64,000 nucleotides of DNA from Skermanella mucosa. GTDB lineage: Bacteria; Pseudomonadota; Alphaproteobacteria; Azospirillales; Azospirillaceae. How positions within the stretch are numbered: the stretch's first letter is position 1; every line of letters starts with the position of its first letter. The DNA lies in NCBI RefSeq assembly GCF_016765655.2, contig NZ_CP086106.1, positions 5,044,501 through 5,108,500 of the forward strand, read 5' to 3'. A program made the translations under genes and the position numbers. The notes under the pieces were generated by a model. The model was not told the DNA's origin. It worked only from the letters and a program-made list of their open reading frames with translations, and did no database searches. Positions 10,778-19,680 of this stretch are shown one piece after another.

Positions 10778-10923
10778 ATCCCGCAACTCCGGTGAACGGC
10801 CGCGGGCATCGGCGCCGACGGCATTGACCAACGGTCACAAGGATTACCCGCATGCGTCGCGTTTATCCACATATCCTTTCCGAAACGGGAAGCACCGTCC
10901 GATCAGTGCAATCCTTAGGTTGC

Positions 10924-13245
10924 TCATCGAGCCCGGAGCGCCTGGGGCGGAGATCCGGCGGGAGCGGGCAACTCCGCCGCCGCCGACACCTGGCCGTCGT
11001 TGCGGATGTGGATCGTGCGCTGCGGGAACGGGATCTCGATATTCAGCTCGTCGAACCGGCGCTTCATGCGGCGGTTGAACTCGCGCCCGACGGTCCATTG
11101 CTGGATCGGGCGGGTCTTGATCCGGGCCTTGATGATGACGGCGTTGTCGCGGAAGGCGTCCACGCCCAGGATCTCGATCGGCTCCAGGATCAGCCGGCCG
11201 AACTGCGGCGTCGCCTGCAGTTCGGCGCCCAGGTCCTTGATCACGCCGATCACCCGGTCGGCATCCTCGCCGTAGCCGATGCCGATGTCCATGACGTAGT
11301 AGGAGAAGTCCTTGGTCAGGTTCAGCACCGAGTTGACTTGGCTGAACGGGATCGAATGGACGCCGCCGGCCTGGTCGCGCAGCTTGATCGTGCGGATCGT
11401 GATCGCCTCGACCAGTCCGCTGTGGCCGCCGCCCACGTCCACCACGTCGCCGACCGAGATCGTGTCCTCGAACAGGATGAACAGGCCGGTGATGACGTCC
11501 TTGACCAGCGTCTGGGAGCCGAAGCCGATCGCCAGGCCGATGACGCCGGCACCGGCCAGCAGCGGGGCGATATTGACGCCGATCTCCGACAGGGTGACCA
11601 GGGCCACCACCGTGATCAGAACCACCATGACGGCGTTCCGCAGCAAGGGCAGCAGGGTGCGGACCCGGGCGCTGCGTTCGATCCGGGTGCCGTAGCGGTC
11701 GGTCCCGGTCAGGTAATGCTCGATCAGGTTGCTGGTGACCTCCCACGCGATGGCGGCGAGGATCAGGACGACTCCGATCGAGACGGCGCCCGAGCTGATG
11801 CGCTGGCCGATCGGCGACTCCAGCCAGGCGAAGCTGTCGACGCCCCAGGCGTTGAGCAGGGCCAGCAGGGCGAAGAACCAGACCACCGCCTTGATCACCC
11901 GCTGGAGGATCGGCAGGTAGCGGTTGGCGCGCTCCTCCAGGTGCGGGAACTGCAGCTTGACCTCGGGCGAGATCGAGAAGCCGCGGCGGATCAGGGCGTC
12001 GATCAGGTTCACCACGATGCGCGCCGCGATCAGCACCAGGATCGACAGGCCTGTGGCCCGCAACATGAACTCGAACCCGTCCTGCACGCTGAGCGCCCAG
12101 ATCCCGTAGATCACCACCAGGTACAGGATCGCCAGGATGTGCCAGACATCGGCCAGCCGGCGCCGGGCGGCGCGGAACGCCCCGCTGCGGTTTCCGGCCG
12201 CGATCTCCTGGGCCTCGACGGAGCCGCCGCTCCCGCCGCCCAGCGGGCGGCCGCGCAGCCATTCGGCGACGTCGCGCCGGTTCTGCAGGATCAGGATCAC
12301 CAGCATGCCGGTGATCACCAGCCCGACCAGCTTCAGCAGCGCCCCGTAGGAGCCGCTGGGCAGGCCCAGCATGTAGGCCGCTTCCGAGATGAAGTAGCCG
12401 TAGACCGCGGTATAGGCGAGGCGCCGGGCCCAGATATAGCCGTAGTGGGCCGATTCGTCTCCGATGGGGAGCATCCGCAGGTTCGGCGCGGTGGGCTCCA
12501 GCACGCCGCGGGTCAGCGCCAGGACCAGCTGGATCAGGATGGTGGCGTTGATCACGATCAGGGCGACCAGCCGCACCACCAACGGCGGATCGGTGACGGA
12601 GAGGGTGCCGTACCCGGCGACGGCGAAGACGCCGATCGGCACCAGCTCGAGGATGGTGCGCAGGACCACCAGCGGCAGGCGGGACAGGACGCGCTCGCTC
12701 CGCCGGTTCTCGATCGACAGCCGGGCGCGGCGCAGCAGGCGCGACATGGCGGCGCTGGCCAGGAACCCGACGCCGACCGCCAGGATGAGCTGGAGCCCGA
12801 CCTGGATCCAGCGGTCGCGGCGCATCTCGTCGGTCGCCTGCCCCTGGAGCCATTCCACCGTGTCCGGCAGGTCGGCGAACACCGCGCCGATGGCGATCAT
12901 CTGCCGGCTGAGCCGCCCGACCCGCTCCGACATGAATTCGAGCACCCGCGAGCTGGGCGGCTCGACCTCCTCCGGCCCGGTCTGCTGCTGGGTCTGCAAC
13001 AGGGTGCGGAGCTGGGCGGTCAGGCGTTCGCGGGCGGCGGGGTCCTCCAGGGTGGCCAGCAGATCCTGGATCTGCCGGGTGGGGTCCTCCGGCTCGGCGG
13101 CGGGTGCCGCGGGCGCGGAGGCCCCCGGCAGCGCCGCGGAGGGAACCTGGGCGGAGGCGGGCGTGCCGCACAGCAGCAGGGCCAGCAGGGGCAGGACCAT
13201 CAGAAGGCCGAGCACCGACCGGCCGAAGTTACGGTCGATCATCAT
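10924..13245 (-). CDS. Large MscS-family mechanosensitive ion channel
   Basis: Inner-membrane channel of the MscK/YbdG-like large MscS class, 773 residues. A signal peptide (about 1-33, ending ASAQ) precedes a periplasmic coiled-coil part, and many transmembrane helices fill about residues 160-560. The C-terminal MscS core has the pore helix region GVIGLAIGFGSQTLVKD followed by LFEDTISVGD, the usual signature at the start of the beta domain. Opening under membrane tension releases solutes during osmotic downshift. The start was set at ATG 13245 because it opens the signal peptide; an upstream GTG (13299) adds unlikely sequence. Confidence 0.92.
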   Translation of the reverse strand: MMIDRNFGRSVLGLLMVLPLLALLLCGTPASAQVPSAALPGASAPAAPAAEPEDPTRQIQDLLATLEDPAARERLTAQLRTLLQTQQQTGPEEVEPPSSRVLEFMSERVGRLSRQMIAIGAVFADLPDTVEWLQGQATDEMRRDRWIQVGLQLILAVGVGFLASAAMSRLLRRARLSIENRRSERVLSRLPLVVLRTILELVPIGVFAVAGYGTLSVTDPPLVVRLVALIVINATILIQLVLALTRGVLEPTAPNLRMLPIGDESAHYGYIWARRLAYTAVYGYFISEAAYMLGLPSGSYGALLKLVGLVITGMLVILILQNRRDVAEWLRGRPLGGGSGGSVEAQEIAAGNRSGAFRAARRRLADVWHILAILYLVVIYGIWALSVQDGFEFMLRATGLSILVLIAARIVVNLIDALIRRGFSISPEVKLQFPHLEERANRYLPILQRVIKAVVWFFALLALLNAWGVDSFAWLESPIGQRISSGAVSIGVVLILAAIAWEVTSNLIEHYLTGTDRYGTRIERSARVRTLLPLLRNAVMVVLITVVALVTLSEIGVNIAPLLAGAGVIGLAIGFGSQTLVKDVITGLFILFEDTISVGDVVDVGGGHSGLVEAITIRTIKLRDQAGGVHSIPFSQVNSVLNLTKDFSYYVMDIGIGYGEDADRVIGVIKDLGAELQATPQFGRLILEPIEILGVDAFRDNAVIIKARIKTRPIQQWTVGREFNRRMKRRFDELNIEIPFPQRTIHIRNDGQVSAAAELPAPAGSPPQALRAR

Positions 13246-13400
13246 CCGTTCGCTTGATCCGTGATTTCGGGAAAACGCGACGTTAACGCGGGCGGCCACG
13301 GCAAGCCACCCGGCGGGGTGTGTCTTTGTCGAGCCAAAAACCCGCCACGCCGCGATTCGTTGCGACGGTGGAAAAATCGGATGAGGTAGATTGATCGGGC

Positions 13401-14204
13401 TCAGTCGGTCGGCGGCCGGAAACTGACGTAGCGGGCGCGGATCGCGTCGATCGAGCCGTCCTCGCGCATCGAGGCCAGCGCCTCGTCGAAGCGCTCGACG
13501 AGACCGGCGGCGCCCGCCCGGCTGCGGGCGATCGCGAGGCGGAACTCGGTCCGCCTGATGGGGAACTCCAGGAAGGCGGACGGGGCGACGCCGCTCTCCT
13601 GGGCGGTCAGCAGGACAGGGTCGGTGAAGGTCACCAGGACGACCCTGCCCTGCGCCCGGACGACCAGGGTCAGGGCTGACGCGATGCTGGGAACGTCCTC
13701 GATCTCGACGCCGGCGGCAACGAGGCTGTCCTGCACCGGGTCGCCATGGATGGCGATGACCCTCAGCCGCCCCGGCCCGTCAAGCTGGAGGGCCGCGATG
13801 GCCGGAAAGCTGTCGAGCGGCGGGCCGGAATAGCCGGTCCCGACGAAGGCGCTGACCGAAGCCTCCAGCAGGCTTTCCGAAAGCACGAAGTCCCGGGCAT
13901 CCCGGCCGAAACCGCCCCAGATGACGGTGGCGAACGCCCGCCCGTTGCGCACGGTATGCTCGGCGCGGGACGCCGGCATGTAGGTGTACCGGGCGGATCG
14001 GCCATCGCGCCGGAAAGCCTCGGACAGGATGTCGGTGACGAGGCCTTGCGGACGGTCGGGCGGCATCCCTTCGACGATGAAGGGAGGCAGCGGCGCCAGC
14101 ACGATGTTGACCAGATCCAATGCCGCTGCCGGCTCCGGCAGCGGCATCAGGACCGGGAGACACAGCAGGAGCACGAGTCGCAGCAGCTTGAATGACCGTG
14201 CCAT
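13401..14204 (-). CDS. Extracellular solute-binding protein, family 3 type
   Basis: The 267-residue secreted protein has a signal peptide to about residue 28 (PEPAAA then LDLV) and a PBP2-like fold: PPFIVEG, a GLVTDILSEAF segment, YMPASRAE, and a C-terminal FDEALASMREDGSIDAIRARY that is typical of SBP_bac_3 proteins. GGAGG lies seven bases before the ATG at 14204. No transporter genes are adjacent, and such solitary family-3 proteins in Rhodospirillales often act in amino-acid uptake or sensing. The ligand is unknown. Confidence 0.82.
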   Translation of the reverse strand: MARSFKLLRLVLLLCLPVLMPLPEPAAALDLVNIVLAPLPPFIVEGMPPDRPQGLVTDILSEAFRRDGRSARYTYMPASRAEHTVRNGRAFATVIWGGFGRDARDFVLSESLLEASVSAFVGTGYSGPPLDSFPAIAALQLDGPGRLRVIAIHGDPVQDSLVAAGVEIEDVPSIASALTLVVRAQGRVVLVTFTDPVLLTAQESGVAPSAFLEFPIRRTEFRLAIARSRAGAAGLVERFDEALASMREDGSIDAIRARYVSFRPPTD

Positions 14205-14300
14205 CTTCTGCCTCCGGGGTTGATGGCCTCTCGCCTCATTCAATCCCAAGTGCGGAAGCTTGGCAACGACCGCCGCATCTCCGTGTGCCGCACTGCGGCA

Positions 14301-14879
14301 TCAAGCGGCAGGCGGGCGCAATGTCAGATAGATCAGGCCGGAGGAGACGGCATCGGCCAGCGGACCGGGAGTCCCGCGCTCGGGCAGATCGAGGTCGCGC
14401 AGGATCGCGTCGAACCGGAGATCGGCCGTCGGCCGGCCGGCCGACGGCCGGTGATGATCGTAATAGAGGCCCGACACCTCGACCACGGGGTTGGGAGTCT
14501 GGACGCCGATCCGCGGCTTGACCAGCCGGTCTATCAGCGCCACCGCGAAGGTCAGGTAATATCCCACCAGCGGCCGCGCCCCGACGAAGCGCAGCAGTTC
14601 GAGCGCCGCCTGCTCCTGATCCGCACGCTCCTGAACCGAGGGGGCGGGATTTGGCGCCGACGTCCCGACCTTGAGGTGGAGCCGCCGGCTGGTCAGCAGG
14701 CGATTGCCGCGGATCGGGATCGCTACGACCTCCAGCAGATCGGCGCGCTCCGCGTCGAAGGAGCTGGCGCCCACCGCCAGGGCGACCGACTCGCCGCTGG
14801 TGTCCTCGTCGAACAGGAAGGCGTAGGCGGGATCGGTCAGGTGGCGGCGGTTGAGCGACTTGCGCAGGTCCGACAGCAT
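14301..14879 (-). CDS. Degenerate DnaQ-like 3'-5' exonuclease domain protein
   Basis: Protein of 192 residues whose position and outline match the DNA polymerase III epsilon-like exonuclease usually found beside DUF294-CBS proteins. The expected catalytic motifs are altered. In place of the Exo I D-x-E in the first strand it reads VALAVGASSFD, and in the Exo II/III-like segment it reads LVGYYLTFAVALIDRL where active enzymes have a Phe-Asp. It is therefore probably inactive as a nuclease and may be a structural or regulatory partner. It starts two bases after the stop of the DUF294 gene, so the two are co-expressed. The fold assignment is inference from context plus weak similarity. Confidence 0.6.
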   Translation of the reverse strand: MLSDLRKSLNRRHLTDPAYAFLFDEDTSGESVALAVGASSFDAERADLLEVVAIPIRGNRLLTSRRLHLKVGTSAPNPAPSVQERADQEQAALELLRFVGARPLVGYYLTFAVALIDRLVKPRIGVQTPNPVVEVSGLYYDHHRPSAGRPTADLRFDAILRDLDLPERGTPGPLADAVSSGLIYLTLRPPAA

Positions 14880-14881
14880 GA

Positions 14882-16696
14882 TCAGAACATCTTCAAGTGG
14901 AAGTGATAGGTGATGAATTCCTTGAACCGCTTGACGATCGACAGCGAATCCTTCAACAGGTCCCGCTCCAGCCGGTTCAGCTGGTCCGGCCGGATGAAGT
15001 TGTCGGTCTGGGTGCCGGTCTCGCCGGCCGCCAGCCGGAGCTTGAGGCGCAGCTCCAGCATCGCCAGCAGGGCCTCGGTCAGTTCGGTCGCCAGGGTCGC
15101 GTCGAACACGCCCAGCGTCTGGAGCGCCCGGATGCGGTCGATCGTGTTGCGCTCCTGCAGGCGCTTCTCCAGGGCCAGGCTGCGCACGCCATGGACGAGC
15201 GGGAAGATCCCGCCCTTCTTGATGTCCAGCTGCTCCCCCTTGAGGTGCGAGAACAACCCGATCGGCGTGTCGAAGCTGAGCGTCGGCCGCGCGAAATGGG
15301 AAAAGAACATGTCGTTGGCGGACAGCGTCTCGATCAGGTAGTCGCGCGCCTGGTCGAGCAGCGTGGCGTCGCCGGCCACGGGCGCCGCGTCGTAGAAGAT
15401 CGCCAGGTTGAGCTGGGCCGCCTCGTCCGGATGGTAGACCCAGCCGTGGATCGCCGCCCGGTATCCGGCCAGCGGGCGGGTCCATTCCGGCGTGTTGACC
15501 ATGATGCCGCCCGGACACTGGGGATAGCCGAACTCGATCAGCGACCGGGAGAACTCCGCCGTGATCCTTTCCAGGTCCGGGCAGGTATAGCCGTCGCGCA
15601 GGATCAGGCCGTTGTCCTGGTCGGTCTTCAGGATCTGCTCCCCGCGCCCCTCGCTGCCCATCACGATCAGGCAGGAATTCTCCAGCAGGTCGGGCGGGGC
15701 CAGCAGCTCGAACAGCTTGGCGAAGATCCGGCGGTTGAGCGCCGTGACCATCTCGGCGATGAACTGGACCTTGACGCCGTTGCCGTGCAGGGCCTGGATC
15801 AGCGTCGGGATCTCCGCGGAGGCGGCGCGCAGGTCCGCCAGGTCGGAGGCCCGCTCGACCCGGATCGCCACGATGTGGGAGTTGTTGGCCAGGAAGCCCA
15901 GCAGGTCGACCTGCTCCAGGATGCCGACGATGGCCTCCCCCTCGGTCACCACGACGCGGCGGATGCCGTGCTTGGTCATCACCACCAGGGCATTGAACAG
16001 GAAATCGTCGATGTCGAGCGAGATCATCGAATAGCTGGCGAGCGGCCCGACCGGCGAGGTCACGGGCGCCCCGTCCAGGATCACCGCGTCGCGCAGGTCG
16101 CGGTCGCTGAGGATGCCGACCCGCGCGGGCGTCCCGGCGTCCCCCGGCTCCTCCCGGACCAGCAGCGAGGTCGAGCGCGTGGCCTTCATGGCCGCGACCG
16201 CGTCGCGGGCGCTGCAGTCGGCGCCCACATAGGCGGCGGGGTGGATATAGGCCTGCCGGATGCGGGCCATCATGAACGAGGTCATCTCGCGGTTCGCCTG
16301 GCGCACCGCCAGGTCGCGCAGCCGGTCGATCATCTCCTGGTGGAACCAGGCGCCGAAGCCGGGGTTGGTCCGGGCCAGGTCCAGGAAGCTCTCCTGCGGC
16401 AGCAGCTGGCAGACGGTGTCCTCGCGCGCGACGAAGGTGCTGGTGCCGGCCGATCCCAGCAAGGCCTTGATGTCAAAGCTCTCGCCCGGACCGTAGGCGG
16501 CCAGCACCTCGGTCCCGCTCAGCTCCTGGACGAGGCCCTTGAGCACGACATGCAGGTGGCCGGACGCCTCCTCCCCGCGCAGGACAGCGGCGCCCTTGGG
16601 CCAGACGGCGATATCGGAGACCGCCATGACCTGGTCCCGTTCGGCGGGGGTCAGGCGGTCGAACGGCTCGATCGTGAAACTGAAGGCTTCGAACAC
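14882..16696 (-). CDS. cNMP-binding/CBS/DUF294 nucleotidyltransferase-like protein
   Basis: The 604-residue cytoplasmic protein has a cyclic-nucleotide-binding-like domain (about 10-130), a CBS pair (about 150-290, with VGILSDRDLRD and VGILEQVDLLG), a DUF294 nucleotidyltransferase domain with GSEGRGEQ and TDQDN (about 345-375, like GlnD), and a DUF294 C-terminal helical domain. Such proteins are predicted signal-transduction nucleotidyltransferases and commonly neighbour actP. The start was taken as GTG 16696 with GAAGG upstream, because the longer frame runs through the terminator hairpin upstream. Adenylate ligands for the CBS pair are a family expectation. Confidence 0.88.
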   Translation of the reverse strand: MFEAFSFTIEPFDRLTPAERDQVMAVSDIAVWPKGAAVLRGEEASGHLHVVLKGLVQELSGTEVLAAYGPGESFDIKALLGSAGTSTFVAREDTVCQLLPQESFLDLARTNPGFGAWFHQEMIDRLRDLAVRQANREMTSFMMARIRQAYIHPAAYVGADCSARDAVAAMKATRSTSLLVREEPGDAGTPARVGILSDRDLRDAVILDGAPVTSPVGPLASYSMISLDIDDFLFNALVVMTKHGIRRVVVTEGEAIVGILEQVDLLGFLANNSHIVAIRVERASDLADLRAASAEIPTLIQALHGNGVKVQFIAEMVTALNRRIFAKLFELLAPPDLLENSCLIVMGSEGRGEQILKTDQDNGLILRDGYTCPDLERITAEFSRSLIEFGYPQCPGGIMVNTPEWTRPLAGYRAAIHGWVYHPDEAAQLNLAIFYDAAPVAGDATLLDQARDYLIETLSANDMFFSHFARPTLSFDTPIGLFSHLKGEQLDIKKGGIFPLVHGVRSLALEKRLQERNTIDRIRALQTLGVFDATLATELTEALLAMLELRLKLRLAAGETGTQTDNFIRPDQLNRLERDLLKDSLSIVKRFKEFITYHFHLKMF

Positions 16697-16737
16697 GTCG
16701 GCGCACCTTCGGCGTTGGAGGTCGGAAAAACGGGGTC

Positions 16738-16773
16738 CAAGAAAAACGCCCCAAGGTTGGCAGCCTTGGGGCG
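16738..16773 (-). terminator. Rho-independent terminator after actP
   Basis: A 10-bp perfect stem (16747-16756 with 16764-16773, seven-base loop) is followed on the minus strand by GTTTTTCTTG. It lies between actP and the DUF294 gene and would end or attenuate the actP transcript before the signalling genes. Confidence 0.85.
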
Positions 16774-16855
16774 TCTTGGCGAGAGCCTGCGTCACGGGGG
16801 AGCGTTCCCCCGCGACACCATGGCGCAGACTGCGGGGGGCGCAGACTGCCTGCAC

Positions 16856-18568
16856 TCAGTGGGACGAAGCACCCTCGGCGCCCAGACCGGTCTGGGAGCG
16901 GATGTACTGCGCCTCGTAGGCGGCGGCCTCGTCGGCGGCGTTCTGGCTCTTGTCGATGATCGAGAAGAACCAGGTCCCGACGAAGGCCAGGGTGACCGAG
17001 AAGATCGCCGGGTTGTCGTAGCCGAACGGCGCGCTGCCCTTGGCGTTGCCCAGCACGCTCTCCCACACGGTCGGCCCCAGGATCACCATCACGGTGGCGC
17101 TGATCAGGCCCAGGAAGCCGCCGACCAGGGCGCCCTGCGTCGTCAGCTTGCTCCAGAACATCGACATCACGATGATCGGGAAGTTGGCCGAGGCCGCGAT
17201 GGCGAAGGCGAGGCCCACCATGAAGGCGATGTTCTGCTGCTCGAAGGCGATGCCGAGCACCATGGCCAGGATGCCGAGGACCACGGTCGAGATCTTCGAC
17301 ACCCGGATCTCCTGCACCTCGTTGACCCGGCCGCGGCGGAACACCGAGGCGTAGAGGTCGTGCGACACGGCGGAAGCGCCGGCCAGCGTCAGGCCCGACA
17401 CGACCGCGAGGATCGTGGCGAAGGCGACCGCCGAGATGAAGCCCATGAACAGGTCGCCGCCGACCGCCTTGGACAGATGGATGGCGCCCATGTTGGTGCC
17501 GCCGATCATGTCCTTCAGCTTGTCGTAGGAAACGCCGTCGGCGCCCAGCTTGAAGTAGCTCGGGTCCTTCATCAGCAGGACGATGGCGCCGAAGCCGATG
17601 ATGAAGGTCAGGATGTAGAAGTAGCCGATGAAGCCGGTGGCGTAGAAGACCGACTTGCGGGCCTCCTTGGCGTCGGCGACGGTGAAGAAGCGCATCAGGA
17701 TGTGCGGCAATCCCGCGGTGCCGAACATCAGCGCGATGCCCAGCGAGATCGCCGAGACCGGGTCCTTGACCAGGGTGCCGGGCTCCATGATCGCGATGCC
17801 CTTGGGGTGGATGTCCACCGCGGCCTGGAACAGCGCGCCGAAATTGAAGTTATAGGTCACCAGCACCATCAGCGCCATGAAGGACGCGCCGGACAGCAGC
17901 AGGACCGCCTTGATGATCTGCACCCAAGTGGTGGCGAGCATGCCGCCGAAAGTGACGTACATGACCATCAGCACGCCGACCAGGATGACGGCGTAGTTGT
18001 ACTGCAGGCCGAACAGGAGCTGGATGAGCTTGCCGGCGCCGACCATCTGGGCGATCAGGTAGAGCGCCACGACGACCAGCGAGCCGGAGGCCGCCAGGGT
18101 GCGGATCGGGGTCTGCTGGAGGCGATAGGAGGCGACGTCGGCGAAGGTGTACTTGCCGAGGTTGCGCAGCTGCTCCGCGATCAGGAACAGGATGATCGGC
18201 CAGCCGACCAGGAAGCCGATGGAGTAGATCAGCCCGTCGAAGCCCGAGGTGTAGACCAGCGCCGAGATGCCGAGGAACGAGGCCGCCGACATGTAGTCGC
18301 CCGCGATCGCCAGGCCGTTCTGGAAGCCGGTGATACCGCCGCCGGCGGCGTAGAAGTCCTTGGCCGACTTGGTCTTGGACGCGGCCCAGTAGGTGATCCC
18401 CAGGGTTCCCGCCACGAAGGCCAGGAACATGACGATGGCGGTCCAGTTGGTCGCCGACTTCTGGACGGCGCCGCTGATCGCGTCGGCGGCGAACGCCGAG
18501 CCCGGAACGGCCAGGGCGGCCGCGGCGACAGCCGATGCCGCCGCGAATGCTGCGATGACGCGCTTCAT
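16856..18568 (-). CDS. actP: Cation/acetate symporter ActP
   Basis: Sodium:solute symporter family protein, 570 residues, importing acetate and other short monocarboxylates with a cation. A signal-like N-terminus (about 1-27) precedes some 13 transmembrane helices. Family landmarks include [27 protein letters not shown] and the [15 protein letters not shown] segment, which is highly conserved in ActP. The ATG shares one base with the stop of the DUF485 gene (TAATG), the usual yjcH-actP coupling. Acetate uptake would feed Acs; acs itself is not in the window. Confidence 0.95.
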   Translation of the reverse strand: MKRVIAAFAAASAVAAAALAVPGSAFAADAISGAVQKSATNWTAIVMFLAFVAGTLGITYWAASKTKSAKDFYAAGGGITGFQNGLAIAGDYMSAASFLGISALVYTSGFDGLIYSIGFLVGWPIILFLIAEQLRNLGKYTFADVASYRLQQTPIRTLAASGSLVVVALYLIAQMVGAGKLIQLLFGLQYNYAVILVGVLMVMYVTFGGMLATTWVQIIKAVLLLSGASFMALMVLVTYNFNFGALFQAAVDIHPKGIAIMEPGTLVKDPVSAISLGIALMFGTAGLPHILMRFFTVADAKEARKSVFYATGFIGYFYILTFIIGFGAIVLLMKDPSYFKLGADGVSYDKLKDMIGGTNMGAIHLSKAVGGDLFMGFISAVAFATILAVVSGLTLAGASAVSHDLYASVFRRGRVNEVQEIRVSKISTVVLGILAMVLGIAFEQQNIAFMVGLAFAIAASANFPIIVMSMFWSKLTTQGALVGGFLGLISATVMVILGPTVWESVLGNAKGSAPFGYDNPAIFSVTLAFVGTWFFSIIDKSQNAADEAAAYEAQYIRSQTGLGAEGASSH

Positions 18569-18870
18569 TATTTCAGGTCCTCGATGATCTGCCGGTTCAG
18601 TTCGTCGAACTCGGAATTGGCGCGACGGACGTAGATACCGGTCAGCACGAAGGCCGACACGATGATCAGCGCGCCGAGCGGAATGCCGATGGTGATGACG
18701 CCGAAGACGGGCGTGCCCAGGGCCTTGGGAGCGAACGCCACCAGGAGGATGAAGCCGTAGTAGATTACCAGCATCACGATCGACAGGAACCAACCGTAAG
18801 CTGTGCGCTTCTGGGTCAGCTCCGCGAATTTGGGGTTGTTCCTGATTTTTGTTGTTAATTCTCGCTGCAT
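18568..18870 (-). CDS. DUF485 membrane protein (YjcH-like)
   Basis: 100-residue inner-membrane protein with two transmembrane helices (about 25-48 and 58-82). It shows the DUF485 pattern: 'NPKFAEL..KR..YGWFLS', a FAP region between the helices, and a charged C-terminal helix. It is the first gene of the actP operon and is translationally coupled to it. In other proteobacteria this protein accompanies ActP and may assist the symporter; its function is not established. Confidence 0.93.
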   Translation of the reverse strand: MQRELTTKIRNNPKFAELTQKRTAYGWFLSIVMLVIYYGFILLVAFAPKALGTPVFGVITIGIPLGALIIVSAFVLTGIYVRRANSEFDELNRQIIEDLK

Positions 18871-19337
18871 CCGGGGGTCCCCTCGATTTGTCCGAGCACC
18901 ATGTCAGAAATGAAGCTCTGCTTTTAGTCGCGGGATCGTACCGGAAGCTTCGCGCAATGGGACTGATCTGGATCAATTGTTAAATGTTGCGGCGCATTCG
19001 CCGAAGCACCGCTGCGCTGCGGTGGCGGCAAGGGTCCATCCGAGGTTTTCTTCGATGGCGGCACCCCTCCCCCGCGACCATCTCCGCGCCGGCGTGTTGA
19101 TCTCCGGAATGTCACGGCCCGGAATGTCACGGCAGTGCGGTCCAGCCGGGGCAGGGCGAGAACAAGGAGATCCGATGACCGCCGACCATTGGACCTATGA
19201 TTCGACCAATAGTCAGATGCCGGCATCCCGTAAGGCAAGAGGCCATGCGCTCAGGCGACTTATCCCGAGGGCTGCAGGTCACGGAAGCTCCGGCGGGATG
19301 TTTCTCCTCCATGACTCCATGCACAGCGGGGAAGAGC
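18871..19337. other. Intergenic promoter region
   Basis: About 470 bases between the divergent DUF485-actP operon and a small plus-strand gene. Apart from an FNR/FixK-like site (18963-18976) I find no gene, RNA or repeat. Short frames on both strands here have no ribosome site or recognisable protein character. Confidence 0.5.
18963..18976. promoter_or_regulatory. FNR/FixK-type binding site upstream of DUF485-actP
   Basis: The sequence CTGAT-CTGG-ATCAA matches the FNR/FixK/Anr consensus TTGAT-N4-ATCAA at nine of ten positions. It lies 93 bases upstream of the DUF485 start on the actP side, a plausible activator distance. It suggests oxygen-dependent control of acetate transport; a CRP-type regulator is an alternative. 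Confidence 0.45.
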
Positions 19338-19613
19338 ATGGTTACCAACGAATTCTTCGTAACCTCCCGGGTCGGCAAATGGTACGTGGACAACGGGACC
19401 GACAGTCACGGCCCTTACCTCAGCCGGCACGACGCGACGGCCGACGCGATCGAGGCGGCGGAGCAGGTCTCCGGCCGCAAGAAGCCGGCGGCTGTCCTGG
19501 TGAAGCTGCCGGGCTCCAACGCGTCGCTGGTCTGGACCTCGCGGCGCGGTCTGGAATCCGGGCCGGAAGCCAGGACCATGGAGACCGTGGCGGAGATGGG
19601 GCCGGAGATCTAG
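19338..19613 (+). CDS. Small DUF2188-like hypothetical protein
   Basis: 91-residue soluble protein. The pattern VGKWYVDN....GPYLSRHDATADAIEAAEQVS and then VLVKLPG..ASLVWTSRRG resembles DUF2188 proteins, where a 'W.V' strand is followed by an 'A...A...A' helix and a short strand. The ATG at 19338 has GGGGAAG upstream and separates protein-like sequence from poor upstream sequence. No role is known. It lies 67 bases before the histidine kinase gene on the same strand. Confidence 0.6.
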   Translation: MVTNEFFVTSRVGKWYVDNGTDSHGPYLSRHDATADAIEAAEQVSGRKKPAAVLVKLPGSNASLVWTSRRGLESGPEARTMETVAEMGPEI

Positions 19614-19680
19614 GCGGCCCCTCCGGGCGGGCGGGCGCGGCACCGGGCACCGCCTTTCCCGCTTGCGGTCGGACTTGAGC

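Noticed and set aside
10852-13257. An 801-codon plus-strand frame opposite the MscS channel
   Set aside because: The minus strand encodes a complete MscS protein with its pore signature; the plus frame has biased His/Asp/Gln composition and no ribosome site.
14897-18634. A 1245-codon open frame on the plus strand over actP and the DUF294 gene
   Set aside because: It crosses two well-supported minus-strand genes and a terminator, and its composition is typical of antisense frames in GC-rich DNA.
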